Origin: Priestia abyssalis
GTDB lineage: Bacteria > Bacillota > Bacilli > Bacillales > Bacillaceae_H
Assembly: GCF_002019595.1 (NCBI RefSeq)
Contig: NZ_KV917369.1
Coordinates: 3,116,624 to 3,180,623, forward strand
Length of the DNA: 64,000 bases
Direction: 5' to 3'
Shown: piece after piece, positions 46,617 through 56,345 of the stretch
Layout of the letters: each line of letters starts with the position of its first letter
How positions within the stretch are numbered: the stretch's first letter is position 1
Notes under the pieces: generated by a model
Databases searched by the model: none
Told to the model about the DNA's origin: nothing
Seen by the model: only the letters and a program-made list of their open reading frames with translations
Translations under genes and position numbers: made by a program

Positions 46617-47228
46617 TTAAGAGAAATGCCTTCTGTACCATTCAGCCGCGGCATCCACTTCAGATAAAGTCAACTGATGGCCGTAACTTTCCCAATGAAG
46701 TTGTACATCTGCCTTTGCTTCTTCCAATAAAGACTGGAGCTCCTTCGATTCCATCGGTGAACAAATCGGATCATTTGTCCCAGCTGCAATAAATACGGAT
46801 TTACCTGACAAATCCGGTAACTCCACTCCTTTTCTTGGAACCATCGGGTGATGCAAAATGGCTCCCTGAAGCGCATCTTGGTAATGAAACAGCAGGCTTC
46901 CGGCGATATTGGCTCCATTGGAATAACCGACGGCTACCATATTATTGCGGTCAAATCCATATTTTGAAGCCGCTTCTTCCAAAAATTCATACAGCTCTTT
47001 TGTACGGTAAACCAGATCTTCTTCGTCAAAGATTCCCTCAGCCAGGCGGCGGAAAAAACGGGGCATCCCGTTCTCCAATACATTGCCGCGCACACTTAAA
47101 ATAGAGGCTGTACGGTCAATTTTGTCCGCAAGAGGCAAGAGGTCTGATTCTGTTCCCCCTGTTCCATGCAGTAAAAGAAGAGTTGGTTTCGTTTCATCTG
47201 CTCCTCGTTGAAAAATATGTTTCATCAT
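46617..47228 (-). CDS. mhqD: MhqD-type carboxylesterase (alpha/beta hydrolase)
   Basis: 203 residues. The hydrolase features are LLLHGTGGTESDLLPLA, nucleophile Ser in VAVGYSNGAN, Asp in GTNDPICSP, and His in SYGHQLT. Length and sequence match MhqD/YodD. In B. subtilis it acts with a ring-cleaving dioxygenase in resistance to hydroquinones. It lies 13 bp after that gene, in the same order as B. subtilis mhqED. Confidence 0.9.
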   Translation of the reverse strand: MMKHIFQRGADETKPTLLLLHGTGGTESDLLPLADKIDRTASILSVRGNVLENGMPRFFRRLAEGIFDEEDLVYRTKELYEFLEEAASKYGFDRNNMVAVGYSNGANIAGSLLFHYQDALQGAILHHPMVPRKGVELPDLSGKSVFIAAGTNDPICSPMESKELQSLLEEAKADVQLHWESYGHQLTLSEVDAAAEWYRRHFS

Positions 47229-47241
47229 TTATCTCCCTCCA

Positions 47242-48219
47242 CTATTCTTTTATAAATTCTTTTGTACTTCTTACTGTATCAATCGGGCGAACCAATCTTT
47301 CGATTTCTTCACGTTTTGGTTCTAAAAATGGCGGCAGAGATAACTTTTCTCCAAGCGTTTCATACGGCTCATCCCCCATAAATCCAGGCCCATCCGTTGC
47401 CCACTCAAATAAAATTTGCGGTGCAACTCTTACATACAGCGACTCAAAAAAGTGGCGGTTTACATAACCGGATGTCGGGAATCGGAAACTTTTCATACGT
47501 TCGATCCATTCTTCCAGCACCGCACGGTCTTCAACACGAAATGCCGCGTGGTGAACCGTACCGAAACCTTGGCGGGCTTGAGGCAGCATCACGTTATGTT
47601 CGACCACTACTTGTGCACCGCTTCCGCCTTCACCGACTTCAAATAAATGGAATGATCCTTCTTGTTCAATTTCTTTAAACAATAGAACTTTTTCCATCAT
47701 TTCTTTAAAGTAATCAAAGTCCGCAATCCGAATAAAGATTGGACCTAATCCTGTAATGGCATACTCCAATGGAATCGGCCCTTTTTTCCAAGGCGTTCCT
47801 GAAGCGACCCCCTCATTAAATTCATCCGAAATCAATTGATATTGTTGATCATCAAAATCAACGAACGAAAGAGTCTTTTTGCCAAATTGCTCTTTGATGC
47901 CTGTATGTTTTACTTCTAAGCGATCAAAACGTTTAACCCAGTAATCTAACGCGGCATCGCTCGGTACACGGAACGATGTTTTGGAAATCTCGTTTGTACC
48001 GTGGGCGCCCTTTGGAATGCCGGGGAAATCGAAGAATGTCATATCCGTGCCGGCGCTGCCTTCATCATCTGCAAAAAATAAATGGTACGTTTGAATATCA
48101 TCTTGATTCACCGTTTTTTTGACTAAACGCATTCCTAAAACATAAGTGAAAAATTCATAATTCTTTTCCGCACTGCTTGTAATGGCTGTGACATGATGGA
48201 TTCCTTTTAATCCGTTCAT
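47242..48219 (-). CDS. mhqE: MhqE/MhqO-type ring-cleaving dioxygenase
   Basis: 325 residues. Two vicinal-oxygen-chelate (glyoxalase) modules: the first has GIHHVTAITSSAEKNYEFFTYVLGMRLVKKTVN, the second begins GLGPIFIRIADFDYF; metal ligands are His at GIHHV, His at TVHHAAFRV and a Glu near the C-terminus. The family opens hydroquinone rings. Transcription starts from a promoter overlapped by an MhqR-like operator. It heads the mhqE-mhqD pair. Confidence 0.92.
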   Translation of the reverse strand: MNGLKGIHHVTAITSSAEKNYEFFTYVLGMRLVKKTVNQDDIQTYHLFFADDEGSAGTDMTFFDFPGIPKGAHGTNEISKTSFRVPSDAALDYWVKRFDRLEVKHTGIKEQFGKKTLSFVDFDDQQYQLISDEFNEGVASGTPWKKGPIPLEYAITGLGPIFIRIADFDYFKEMMEKVLLFKEIEQEGSFHLFEVGEGGSGAQVVVEHNVMLPQARQGFGTVHHAAFRVEDRAVLEEWIERMKSFRFPTSGYVNRHFFESLYVRVAPQILFEWATDGPGFMGDEPYETLGEKLSLPPFLEPKREEIERLVRPIDTVRSTKEFIKE

Positions 48220-48384
48220 TTATCCTTCCTCCTACTTGAGCAATAGATTGTACTCGTTTATTTTTTAAAACAGGTATACTCTTTTCTTTTGATGCTGATC
48301 CACTAGAGAAACAGAATATCTGATCATCTAAGCCGCTGTTCTTTTTCATGATGCGGCTTAGCTTAAACTTACTTTTAATTGATA

Positions 48385-48432
48385 AATCTTTAATTCGAGA
48401 TAAATATATCACAGATAAAATAACACTGTCAA
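48385..48432 (-). promoter_or_regulatory. mhqE promoter with overlapping MhqR-like operator
   Basis: TTGACA (48432-48427), an 18-bp spacer, and TATATT (48408-48403), followed at once by TTATCTCGAATTAAAGATT (48385-48403), an imperfect palindrome like the MhqR box. Repressor binding would cover the -10 and start site. Confidence 0.78.
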
Positions 48433-48676
48433 TAAGCAAAAGCATAAAAAGCTTCATAAAAAACACTCTTCTTTCTATATAAATACAATTTAAGTTTTTA
48501 ACATAACCTTGGTCGTGATCCCTCTTTAGGATTTTGGGGTCTCTGCATCTTGAATAGGCTCTCAAAGGTTCTCGTATAAGCGGTCGGGAAGAACCCGTAA
48601 GGGAGGTTGCCGACCGCTTATGCGTAATGAATTTAGCATGGGCGCTCTTTGCCCATGTCGAATTTTCTAAATCGAT
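48433..48676. other. Intergenic region with two GC-rich hairpins
   Basis: ATAAGCGGTCGG/CCGACCGCTTAT (48576-48587 and 48610-48621, 22-base loop) and CATGGGC/GCCCATG (48637-48657) follow each other. Neither has a proper T run. No gene is seen. Confidence 0.6.
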
Positions 48677-48684
48677 CTATATAG
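48660..48684 (+). repeat. 25-bp direct repeat, copy 2
   Basis: One mismatch from 31394-31418. This copy covers the stop codon of the orphan GerAB gene. Confidence 0.7.
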
Positions 48685-49780
48685 TTTTATTTTTGAAACG
48701 ATTACGAATCATTGCAACAAACAGCATTAATAACGGAATAACAATATGGAAAGGGATATGAATATAATATGATGTAATGTCCTGCCCTTCTTCAATATGT
48801 TCCGAAAAATCTGAGGCTATCGTCATGGATAAAAAGATGAGGATCATCCCGACTGGTAAAATAATTTGTTGATGATTTTTTAAGTTGAACAAATCGACCA
48901 ATCCAATTACTGCACCATAAAAAAAGATGGATATTTTAAAAAACATTGTAATCAGAAAACTAAAGACAACAAGAGCATCAAGTCGTTGTAAAAATTCCAA
49001 AATGTTAACCTTTCCGATGGTTGATAACAATGGAAAAGTAGATCTCTCCACTTCTTCAACACTGAGAACGGTGATATTTAAACTTGCTGTATAACTCAAG
49101 ATAAGTCCACTTGAAATGATGGCAGACAGCCAAACCTTTTTAGCTAACTCAGGGCGATTTAGATAAGGAAGCAGCATGGTAAAGACCAACATTTCCGCAA
49201 AAGGGAAATAAGTAACCAAAGGAAATGCTGTCGACAAGATTGGCTTCCATCCATTTTCAAGAAATGGCTGTAAATTATGGAAATCAACATTACCTGAAAG
49301 GTATACTAAAAGATTTCCTATAAACCCCATAAAAATCAGAACGACAATAAACACTTCTGCAGTTCTTCCCAATACTTCAATCCCTAGATAAAGCACATAA
49401 CAAATGGCAAGGACCATTAAGATATTGATCGCCAATAACGGTGTTTCCGGCAATGTCGATGAAAGCAGCAAATCACCGAAGTCACGCAAATTCCGGGCTG
49501 AAGCATACAAAAAATATAAAGTGTATAATAAGCCAATCCCCCATCCAAGGTATTTTCCAAATATCTTCCTAGTATACTCAGTAAACGGTAAAGTGGGATG
49601 TTGACGAAATAAAAAATAGTAAATGAAAAATAAAACCATCCCACCACACATTCCTAAAAGAATCGCAAGCCAAGCATCTTTTTTAGCATTACTGCCAAGA
49701 CTTACGACAAGTGCACTTCCCAGTTCAAATAAAAACATCATGGCAAATAGTTGAATAACACTAATTTTAGCTTTCTCCAT
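48677..49780 (-). CDS. Orphan spore germination permease, GerAB/GerKB family
   Basis: 367 residues and ten membrane segments. ALVVSLGSNAKKDAWLAILLGM is the GerB first-helix signature, and RRTAEVFIVVL-like GRTAEVFIVVLIFMG and NLQPFLENGWKPILSTAFPLVTYFPFAEM match the family. No gerA or gerC partner is beside it, so it may supply an alternative B subunit to receptors encoded elsewhere. It is 17 kb from a complete ger operon and read in the opposite direction. The ribosome site is AAAGGAGG, 15 bases before the ATG, unusually far. Confidence 0.88.
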   Translation of the reverse strand: MEKAKISVIQLFAMMFLFELGSALVVSLGSNAKKDAWLAILLGMCGGMVLFFIYYFLFRQHPTLPFTEYTRKIFGKYLGWGIGLLYTLYFLYASARNLRDFGDLLLSSTLPETPLLAINILMVLAICYVLYLGIEVLGRTAEVFIVVLIFMGFIGNLLVYLSGNVDFHNLQPFLENGWKPILSTAFPLVTYFPFAEMLVFTMLLPYLNRPELAKKVWLSAIISSGLILSYTASLNITVLSVEEVERSTFPLLSTIGKVNILEFLQRLDALVVFSFLITMFFKISIFFYGAVIGLVDLFNLKNHQQIILPVGMILIFLSMTIASDFSEHIEEGQDITSYYIHIPFHIVIPLLMLFVAMIRNRFKNKTI

Positions 49781-50107
49781 CGTCTAGGGATTTCCCCTCC
49801 TTTATCCATTGTATAGTTTAATCCTCACGCTTGTTTATCTAATTAGCTTGTACACCTAACTAGTTATTCATCCTAACCTACTTTTCTATTTTCAATACTT
49901 TTAAGGACCTCCAAATCTTCCTCATCCAAGTACGACAAATTGCTTTTTCACTTATTCTCCCCCTTTCGTTTTTCTTAAAACAGAATGTTTATTACAATGG
50001 TTCCGTTACTCTTTTAAAAGATTCGGCAAAAAGGTTTCGCCTTACATTAAAATCCAGTAATCATTTACTCAACATGGATTAACATGTAAAATTTTGTAGT
50101 GAAAAAT
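49781..50107. other. Intergenic region
   Basis: AT-rich; I see no gene, operator or hairpin of note. The promoter of the orphan germination gene should lie in its left part. Confidence 0.4.
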
Positions 50108-50133
50108 AAAAAAAGAGCTACTTCAAATAGCTC
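50108..50133 (-). terminator. Terminator of the kdp operon
   Basis: GAGCTATTTGAAGTAGCTC followed by seven T residues on the minus strand. The stop codon of the CBS gene lies inside the hairpin. Confidence 0.85.
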
Positions 50134-50548
50134 CATTCGTAGATTTATAAAATAACTGATTTGCACAATACTCTATAATTTCTCTTCTTCTAATAATCCC
50201 TATAAAAATGTCATCATCATCTACAACGGGGACAAAGTTTTGTTCCATCGCCCTCATAATAATGTCTTCCATTTCTGCGTTAATATGAATCGCTTCATTA
50301 TGGCGGCTTAGAGGCACTTCCTCCAATTTTATTTTATGGGTATTTTCAAAAGACAGCATTGGAGTATGTTTCAATTTCCAAAGCAAGTCCCCTTCCGTTA
50401 ATGTCCCTATATATTTGCCTTTTTCATCTATGAGGGGAACAGCCGTATATCTGTGGTACTCCATTCTTTCTAGAGCCTGTCTAAGAGTGGCATGATACTG
50501 GATACAGACCACGTCTCTTTTAGGGATTAGAAAAAAAGCAATATTCAT
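50123..50548 (-). CDS. CBS-domain-pair protein of the kdp operon
   Basis: 141 residues with two CBS motifs: first about 10-70 (YTAVPLIDEKGKYIGTLTEGDLLW), second about 85-135 (NFVPVVDDDDIFIGIIRRREIIEY). Such stand-alone CBS pairs bind adenine nucleotides, and some bind c-di-AMP. It is the last gene of the kdp operon, 19 bp behind the truncated kdpD, with AAGAAGGAG before the ATG. A regulatory link between nucleotide level and potassium uptake is the obvious idea; no binding residue can be proven here. Confidence 0.85.
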   Translation of the reverse strand: MNIAFFLIPKRDVVCIQYHATLRQALERMEYHRYTAVPLIDEKGKYIGTLTEGDLLWKLKHTPMLSFENTHKIKLEEVPLSRHNEAIHINAEMEDIIMRAMEQNFVPVVDDDDIFIGIIRRREIIEYCANQLFYKSTNGAI

Positions 50549-50567
50549 GATTTACCAGAACTCCTTC

Positions 50568-51719
50568 TTATTTTCTGTTATCCGCAACAATATGAATATC
50601 AATATTTGAGGTGTCCCTCATAATGGCATTCACAATAGATCCTCTGCGTATCTCTTCCCACCTTGTTCGTGCCGATTGCCCTAATAAAATCTGGGTAATA
50701 TAATACTTTTTTGCAATATCAATGATGACCTTTGCTGGTTTTCTATTATATTGTCTTTCCAATAAGAAAGTGGCTTCAAATTGTTCAGCCAATAGCATCC
50801 ATTGCTCTATCTTTTGTTGTTTTTCTTGTGAAAAAGCTTCCGGCCCTTCGTTCGTCACATTTAAAATATATAATTCAGCTTTTAAACGATTGGCCATCCT
50901 CCAGCCTCTTCTAATTAATTTTTCAGCAGTCGGGCCATATTGAACGCAAACCAATATTTTTTCATGAATACCGTACGGCCCTTCCAGGGAAGAACCTACT
51001 GACTGTTCTAATTTCTCATCTACGTCATTTGCAACCTCCCTAAGAGCCAATTCCCGTAGAGCTGACAAATTAGATATGGTAAAAAAGTTATTTAAACTTT
51101 GTTCAATTTTTTCTGTTGCATATATTTTTCCGTCTTTCATCCTCTTGCGCAATGTTTCAGGGGACACATCTATTAATTGAATTTCATTTGCCTTTTGAAT
51201 AAACGTATCTGGAACTCTTTCTCTTACGGCTACATGACTGATGTTTTGAACAATATCATGAACACTTTCTAAATGTTGAATGTTCACCGCAGACATGACG
51301 TTTATCCCTGCTTCTAGAATCTCTTCAACATCCATGTATCGTTTCTGATTTTTAGAGCCTGGAATATTGGTATGCGCAAGCTCATCAACCACTACAAACT
51401 CTGGATGGCGCTTGATAATCTCCTCGACGTTAAGCTCAGAAAACACTCGTTCTTTATAGTTAATTTCTTTTAAGGGTATAATCTCCAAATCCCTGATGAG
51501 ACCTTCCGTTTCTTTTCTCCCATGCGTTTCAATCAAGCCTATGACAACATCTCTTCCTTCGTTACGCAAATCATAGGCATCCTGCAGCATTTTATACGAT
51601 TTTCCGACTCCAGGTGCTGCCCCTATATATAACTTTAATTTTCCGCGCCTTGATTCCCTAATTTCATCTAATAGTTCGTCCGGTGTTTTCCTTCTAAAGT
51701 ACGGGTGTTGGCTGCCCAT
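50568..51719 (-). CDS. KdpD N-terminal sensor protein lacking the histidine kinase
   Basis: 383 residues. The KdpD domain (about 10-225) has the Walker-like GAAPGVGKSYKML and VVVDELAHTNIPGS motifs; a universal-stress-protein domain (about 240-375) ends the protein. Full KdpD has four membrane helices, a GAF domain and kinase (about 900 residues in total); none of these is present, and no kdpE is seen. This KdpD-N form occurs in several bacteria. S. aureus KdpD binds c-di-AMP through its USP domain, but the SxS part of that motif is not evident here (VQYGPTAE). GGAGGAG sets the start at ATG 51719. Confidence 0.9.
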   Translation of the reverse strand: MGSQHPYFRRKTPDELLDEIRESRRGKLKLYIGAAPGVGKSYKMLQDAYDLRNEGRDVVIGLIETHGRKETEGLIRDLEIIPLKEINYKERVFSELNVEEIIKRHPEFVVVDELAHTNIPGSKNQKRYMDVEEILEAGINVMSAVNIQHLESVHDIVQNISHVAVRERVPDTFIQKANEIQLIDVSPETLRKRMKDGKIYATEKIEQSLNNFFTISNLSALRELALREVANDVDEKLEQSVGSSLEGPYGIHEKILVCVQYGPTAEKLIRRGWRMANRLKAELYILNVTNEGPEAFSQEKQQKIEQWMLLAEQFEATFLLERQYNRKPAKVIIDIAKKYYITQILLGQSARTRWEEIRRGSIVNAIMRDTSNIDIHIVADNRK

Positions 51720-51741
51720 CTCAGTCTCCTCCATCAAACGA

Positions 51742-51773
51742 ATGCCCTGACTATAAGACTGCAGTCAGGGCAT
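51742..51773. repeat. Intercistronic hairpin between kdpC and the truncated kdpD
   Basis: ATGCCCTGACT/AGTCAGGGCAT, 11-bp perfect stem with a 10-base loop, fills the 61-bp gap. On the minus strand no T run follows, so it may be a processing or stability element rather than a terminator. Confidence 0.7.
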
Positions 51774-51780
51774 CTCCTTT

Positions 51781-52362
51781 TTAGGATGCTTTCTTCATGA
51801 TATCTAAATTTAACATAAGCACATTCACGCGTTCTTCACCAAATAGCCCCAGTTCTCTTCCCTCTGTATACTTTTTAATTAAAGAAGTAAGCTCTTGCTT
51901 TGAGATTCCGGTTGCTTTAGATAATCTGTTTACTTGAGCCAGAGCTGCTTCAGGGCTAATATGAGGGTCCAACCCTGAACCGGAGTTGGTCACTAAATCA
52001 ATCGGAACTTCACTCACTGGAGTTTCCGGGTTATCTTTTGTCCAAGCTTTCAAAGAATCCTCTGTTCTCATAATCATATCTTCATTTGAAGGCGCATAGT
52101 TATTAGATCCAGATCCTGCCCCATTGTATTCAATACTAGAAATGCGGCCATGGAAGAGTTTAGGATTCTTAAAACTTTGGCCAATCAGCTCTGAACCTAT
52201 TACTTCCTTTTCTTCATTATATACTAAACTGCCATCTGCTTTATCAGGCATAATCACTTGTGCAATTCCTGTTACAGTCAATGGATACAGTAAACCGCAT
52301 AATAACATGATGACAAAGCTGGTACGGATAATGGGACTAAGCACACTTTGTTTGCTTTCCAT
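51781..52362 (-). CDS. kdpC: Potassium-transporting ATPase subunit KdpC
   Basis: 193 residues: one N-terminal membrane helix ([24 protein letters not shown]) and a periplasm-facing domain with [16 protein letters not shown] and [17 protein letters not shown], all KdpC signatures. It stabilises the KdpFABC complex. Spacing to kdpB is 38 bp, with AAGAGGA ahead of the ATG. Confidence 0.95.
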   Translation of the reverse strand: MESKQSVLSPIIRTSFVIMLLCGLLYPLTVTGIAQVIMPDKADGSLVYNEEKEVIGSELIGQSFKNPKLFHGRISSIEYNGAGSGSNNYAPSNEDMIMRTEDSLKAWTKDNPETPVSEVPIDLVTNSGSGLDPHISPEAALAQVNRLSKATGISKQELTSLIKKYTEGRELGLFGEERVNVLMLNLDIMKKAS

Positions 52363-52400
52363 TCTATTAATCCTCTTTTCTTCCTTATTATATTATCTCA

Positions 52401-54557
52401 TTAAATAAAGAGTGACATCACGACATCAATAAGTTTAATTCCGATGAATGGAACCCACACTCCTCCAAGACCATAAACCGTTAAGTTACGGCGTAACAGT
52501 GCATCAGAACTCATCGGCTTGTAAGAAACTCCCTTCATTGCTAATGGGATGAGTAAAGGGATAATAACCGCATTAAAGATGAGTGCCGAAAGAATAGCTG
52601 ATATTGGTGAATCAAGCTTCATAATATTTAACATTTCCATCTCTGGTATAGCGATCATGAACATCGCCGGTATAATGGCGAAGTATTTAGCAATGTCATT
52701 GGCAATACTAAATGTCGTTAAGGCACCGCGGGTCATTAATAACTGTTTACCGATTGAAACAACCTCTATGATTTTAGTTGGGTTAGAGTCTAGATCGACC
52801 ATGTTTGCCGCTTCTTTTGCAGCTGTTGTTCCACTGTTCATCGCCAACCCTACATCAGCCTGTGCTAAAGCAGGAGCATCGTTTGTACCGTCACCCGTCA
52901 TAGCTACCAGCTTACCTTGTGATTGTTCATATTTAATGACTTCAATTTTGTCTTCCGGCTTACATTCTGCAATAAACTCATCGACGCCTGCTTCTTTTGC
53001 AATGGTTGCGGCTGTTAACGGGTTGTCTCCTGTACACATGACGGTCTTGATTCCCATTCTTCTTAACTGTTCAAAACGCTCTCTCATTCCTGGTTTGACG
53101 GTATCCTTTAAATAAATCAGCCCGTATATACGGTTATCCACAGCCACAGCTAATGGGGTTCCACCTTCACGAGAGATTTGATTCGTTTTCTCCTCTAAAT
53201 CACGGGGAACCGTTCCACCTTGGGATGACACCCATTTTTTCACCGCATCGACCGCGCCTTTACGTACTTTACGGCCATCTGCCAAATCCATCCCGCTCAT
53301 GCGGGTTTCTGCTTTAAATTCAATGAACTGTCCGCCTGATGCTACTGACTCATTAAAGGATAAATCTTTCTTTCTAATTAACTCCAGCGTCGACCGCCCT
53401 TCAGGAGTCTCATCTTTTAGAGAACTGATGGCTACCCAATGCGCCAACTCATCCAGTCTTTCCTGACCAACCGGGATAAAATCGCTGGCCATACGGTTAC
53501 CAAATGTAATGGTTCCGGTTTTATCTAGAATAATGGTATTAATATCGCCTGCAGCTTCCACAGCTTTCCCAGACATCGCCAATACGTTAAATTGTGTCAC
53601 ACGATCCATCCCTGCAATCCCAATCGCCGACAACAGCCCGCCAATGGTTGTTGGGATTAAACAAACTAATAAAGCGATAAGAACAGGGATTTCAAGTTGA
53701 AACCCAAGATAATTCGTGAAAAGAGGCAATGTTATGACTACGATCATGAAAATAAGGGTTAAGCTTGTAAGCACTGTATTTAATGCAATCTCGTTTGGAG
53801 TTTTTTGACGTTCCGCCCCTTCTACTAACGAAATCATACGATCTAAAAACGATTCACCCGGATCGCTTGTAATACGAACTTTAATTTGGTCACTGACGAC
53901 TCGAGTCCCTCCAGTTACAGAGTTGAAGTCTCCACCAGCCTCTTTAATAACAGGTGCTGATTCACCCGTAATGGCCGATTCATCAACTGAAGCCAACCCT
54001 TCGATTACTTCACCATCTCCCGGAATCATTTCTCCCTGAGAAACAATCACAATATCCCCTTTTCTTAAGTCTGTAGAAGCCACTTGCTCCACTTTTCCAC
54101 TCTTGTTTAATCGATTAGCGGTCATTTCCTTCTTTGATTTTTTGAGAGAATCGGCTTGTGCCTTTCCTCTTCCCTCTGCCAGCGCCTCTGCAAAATTGGC
54201 AAATAGGACTGTAAACAGCAAGATGAGTGTAACGGCGATATTAAACCAGGGCTCTACCGAACTTCTTCCAAATGCATTTGGCACAAAGGAAAGAACTAGG
54301 GTAATAAAAAATCCGATTTCTACGACAAACATGATTGGATTTTTCACCATTTTTCTTGGATCTAGCTTTATGAACGATTCTTTCATTGCTTGCGCAATCA
54401 TATTTTTATCCATCATTTTTTTCTTGCCACCTTTGTGACCATTATTCTGATCGAAGTCATTATGTTGAAATGGTTCTTCTATTTTCTTCTCATTGTTACG
54501 TTGTTCTGGAAAACTCGTTACGTTCTCTCTTTCCATTACGGCTTGTTTACTCATCAT
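52401..54557 (-). CDS. kdpB: Potassium-transporting P-type ATPase subunit KdpB
   Basis: 718 residues. The phosphorylation motif [12 protein letters not shown], the TGES loop ITGESAPV, the hinge [21 protein letters not shown] and seven membrane helices mark the ATPase subunit. An N-terminal extension of about 45 polar residues (N, Q, E, K-rich, with [12 protein letters not shown]) precedes the usual KdpB start and is unusual in length. GAGGGG lies before a double ATG. Confidence 0.96.
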   Translation of the reverse strand: MMSKQAVMERENVTSFPEQRNNEKKIEEPFQHNDFDQNNGHKGGKKKMMDKNMIAQAMKESFIKLDPRKMVKNPIMFVVEIGFFITLVLSFVPNAFGRSSVEPWFNIAVTLILLFTVLFANFAEALAEGRGKAQADSLKKSKKEMTANRLNKSGKVEQVASTDLRKGDIVIVSQGEMIPGDGEVIEGLASVDESAITGESAPVIKEAGGDFNSVTGGTRVVSDQIKVRITSDPGESFLDRMISLVEGAERQKTPNEIALNTVLTSLTLIFMIVVITLPLFTNYLGFQLEIPVLIALLVCLIPTTIGGLLSAIGIAGMDRVTQFNVLAMSGKAVEAAGDINTIILDKTGTITFGNRMASDFIPVGQERLDELAHWVAISSLKDETPEGRSTLELIRKKDLSFNESVASGGQFIEFKAETRMSGMDLADGRKVRKGAVDAVKKWVSSQGGTVPRDLEEKTNQISREGGTPLAVAVDNRIYGLIYLKDTVKPGMRERFEQLRRMGIKTVMCTGDNPLTAATIAKEAGVDEFIAECKPEDKIEVIKYEQSQGKLVAMTGDGTNDAPALAQADVGLAMNSGTTAAKEAANMVDLDSNPTKIIEVVSIGKQLLMTRGALTTFSIANDIAKYFAIIPAMFMIAIPEMEMLNIMKLDSPISAILSALIFNAVIIPLLIPLAMKGVSYKPMSSDALLRRNLTVYGLGGVWVPFIGIKLIDVVMSLFI

Positions 54558-54573
54558 TAATCCCCTCTATTGT

Positions 54574-56247
54574 TTAAAGAGTTAAGTGTTCAGCAACTGG
54601 ACCTAATACTAATGTTGGAAAGAATGTTAAGGCACCAACGATAAAGATCGTTCCAATTAAGATCACTCCAAATAAAGTTGTATCTGTACGGAAGGTACCT
54701 GCTGTTTCCGGTACTAATTTTTTGGCTGCTAATGAACCCGCTACTGCTAACATCGTTACAAGACCAAAAAATCTTCCTACATACATGACGATTCCCGTTG
54801 AAATATTCCAAAACGGTGTCGCATCCCCCAGCCCTTCAAAACCGGAACCGTTATTGGCTGCTGATGACGTATATTCATAGACCACTTGAGTGATTCCATG
54901 AAAGCCAGAATTTGAAATAGCTTCATATCCAAGTGGTGTATATAAAGCGATCGCAGACGCGCCTAGAATGAGTAAAGGTTGAATTAATAAGGTAACCGCA
55001 ATGAGTTTCATCTCTTTCCCTTCAATTTTCTTACCTAAAAACTCTGGCGTACGCCCGACCATTAAGCCTGATAAGAACACTGCGATCATCGCATACATAA
55101 TGACATTAATGAAACCTGCTCCAACTCCTCCAAATACCGTGTTTAATAACATATTGGAAAGAGTAATCATCCCGCCACTCGGTGTAAGGGTATCATGCAT
55201 GGTATTAACAGCCCCTGTTTCAGATGCAGTAGTTACGACTGCATATAAAGCGGATTGACCGATACCAAACCGAACCTCTTTTCCTTCCATATTCCCTTGC
55301 TCATGATCCATTCCCATATGATTCAATACAGGGTTTCCTTGCTGCTCAGCAGTTAATGTGATACCTGTCATCACGACAAACATCATCGCCATTGAAACAA
55401 ACAATACCCGCCCTTGTTTCAGATTTCCGACCATCTTTCCGTAAGTAAACGGTAGAGCCATTGGCAATAAAAGCATCAGCAGAATTTGAAGAGTGTTGCT
55501 TACTGCATTTGGATTTTCAAACGGATGAGCCGAGTTTACACCAAAGAAACCGCCGCCGTTATTTCCTAATTCTTTAATCGAAAGAAACGCTGCGACCGGA
55601 CCGCGGGCAATGCTTTGCTCCGCTCCTTCTATCGTTTTCGCTGTAACTGTCGGCTCTAACGTTTGCGGAACACCGAGCGCTATAAAGATGAAGCCAGTCA
55701 CAAAAGCAATCGGCAATAAAACACGTGTGATCGAACGAATTAAATCAACGTAAAAGTTCCCCATTTTTTTGCCAGCTAAGCCCCTTACAAAAGCGATACA
55801 AACCGCCAAGGCCGTTCCCGGTGCTGCAAACATCATAAACATAATCCCGATCATTTGGGATAAATAAGACAGTCCGCTTTCACCGCTGTAATGCTGCAAG
55901 TTCGTATTTGTCATAAAGCTGATAGCGGTATTAAAGGCCAATGTTGGATCCATGCCAGGAATATGGCTTGGATTAAGAGGCAATACCCCCTGAACTCTAA
56001 AAACAACATACACAAGTGCAATCATAAAGGCGTTAGCTAAAACGGCGGATAAAGCGTATTGCTTCCAAGTTTGATTTGTTTGTTTAATTCCGCCAAGTTT
56101 ATAAAGGAGTTTCTCAAAAGGACCAAAAACTTTATCCAATTTAGTAGATTGATAATTAAAGGCAGCAGCTAAATAAATTCCTGTTGGCTTTGCAATCAGT
56201 ACAGCTACTAGAAAAGTCGATACAATCGCTAGTATGGTAATAGTCAA
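54574..56247 (-). CDS. kdpA: Potassium-transporting ATPase subunit KdpA
   Basis: 557 residues, ten membrane helices. The selectivity-filter-like segments SFMTNTNLQHYSGE, NNGGGFFGVNSAHPF, TASETGAVNTMHD and SAANNGSGFEGL are the four KdpA P-loops. The ATG at 56262 is part of the ribosome site GGAGGGA; TTG 56247, six bases beyond it, is the more likely start. It follows kdpF by 20 bp. Confidence 0.95.
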   Translation of the reverse strand: MTITILAIVSTFLVAVLIAKPTGIYLAAAFNYQSTKLDKVFGPFEKLLYKLGGIKQTNQTWKQYALSAVLANAFMIALVYVVFRVQGVLPLNPSHIPGMDPTLAFNTAISFMTNTNLQHYSGESGLSYLSQMIGIMFMMFAAPGTALAVCIAFVRGLAGKKMGNFYVDLIRSITRVLLPIAFVTGFIFIALGVPQTLEPTVTAKTIEGAEQSIARGPVAAFLSIKELGNNGGGFFGVNSAHPFENPNAVSNTLQILLMLLLPMALPFTYGKMVGNLKQGRVLFVSMAMMFVVMTGITLTAEQQGNPVLNHMGMDHEQGNMEGKEVRFGIGQSALYAVVTTASETGAVNTMHDTLTPSGGMITLSNMLLNTVFGGVGAGFINVIMYAMIAVFLSGLMVGRTPEFLGKKIEGKEMKLIAVTLLIQPLLILGASAIALYTPLGYEAISNSGFHGITQVVYEYTSSAANNGSGFEGLGDATPFWNISTGIVMYVGRFFGLVTMLAVAGSLAAKKLVPETAGTFRTDTTLFGVILIGTIFIVGALTFFPTLVLGPVAEHLTL

Positions 56248-56267
56248 CGTTGTTCCCTCCATAGTTC

Positions 56268-56345
56268 TTAAAATTTTTCAGGATTGATTAAGACATACAA
56301 TAAGTAGATGGTTAAGGCTGTGACAACTCCAAACAAAGCCATCAT
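56268..56345 (-). CDS. kdpF: KdpF, small subunit of the potassium ATPase
   Basis: 25 residues: MMALFGVVTALTIYLL continuing to VLINPEKF. A single membrane helix ending in (L/I)xPExF is diagnostic for KdpF, which stabilises the KdpFABC complex. Its start overlaps the stop of the preceding 35-residue ORF (AAATGATGG). Confidence 0.85.
   Translation of the reverse strand: MMALFGVVTALTIYLLYVLINPEKF

Noticed and set aside
48155..48565. 136-codon minus-strand frame covering the mhqE promoter
   Set aside because: It runs through the promoter, MhqR-like operator and the mhqE start in another frame. The regulatory reading explains the sequence better.
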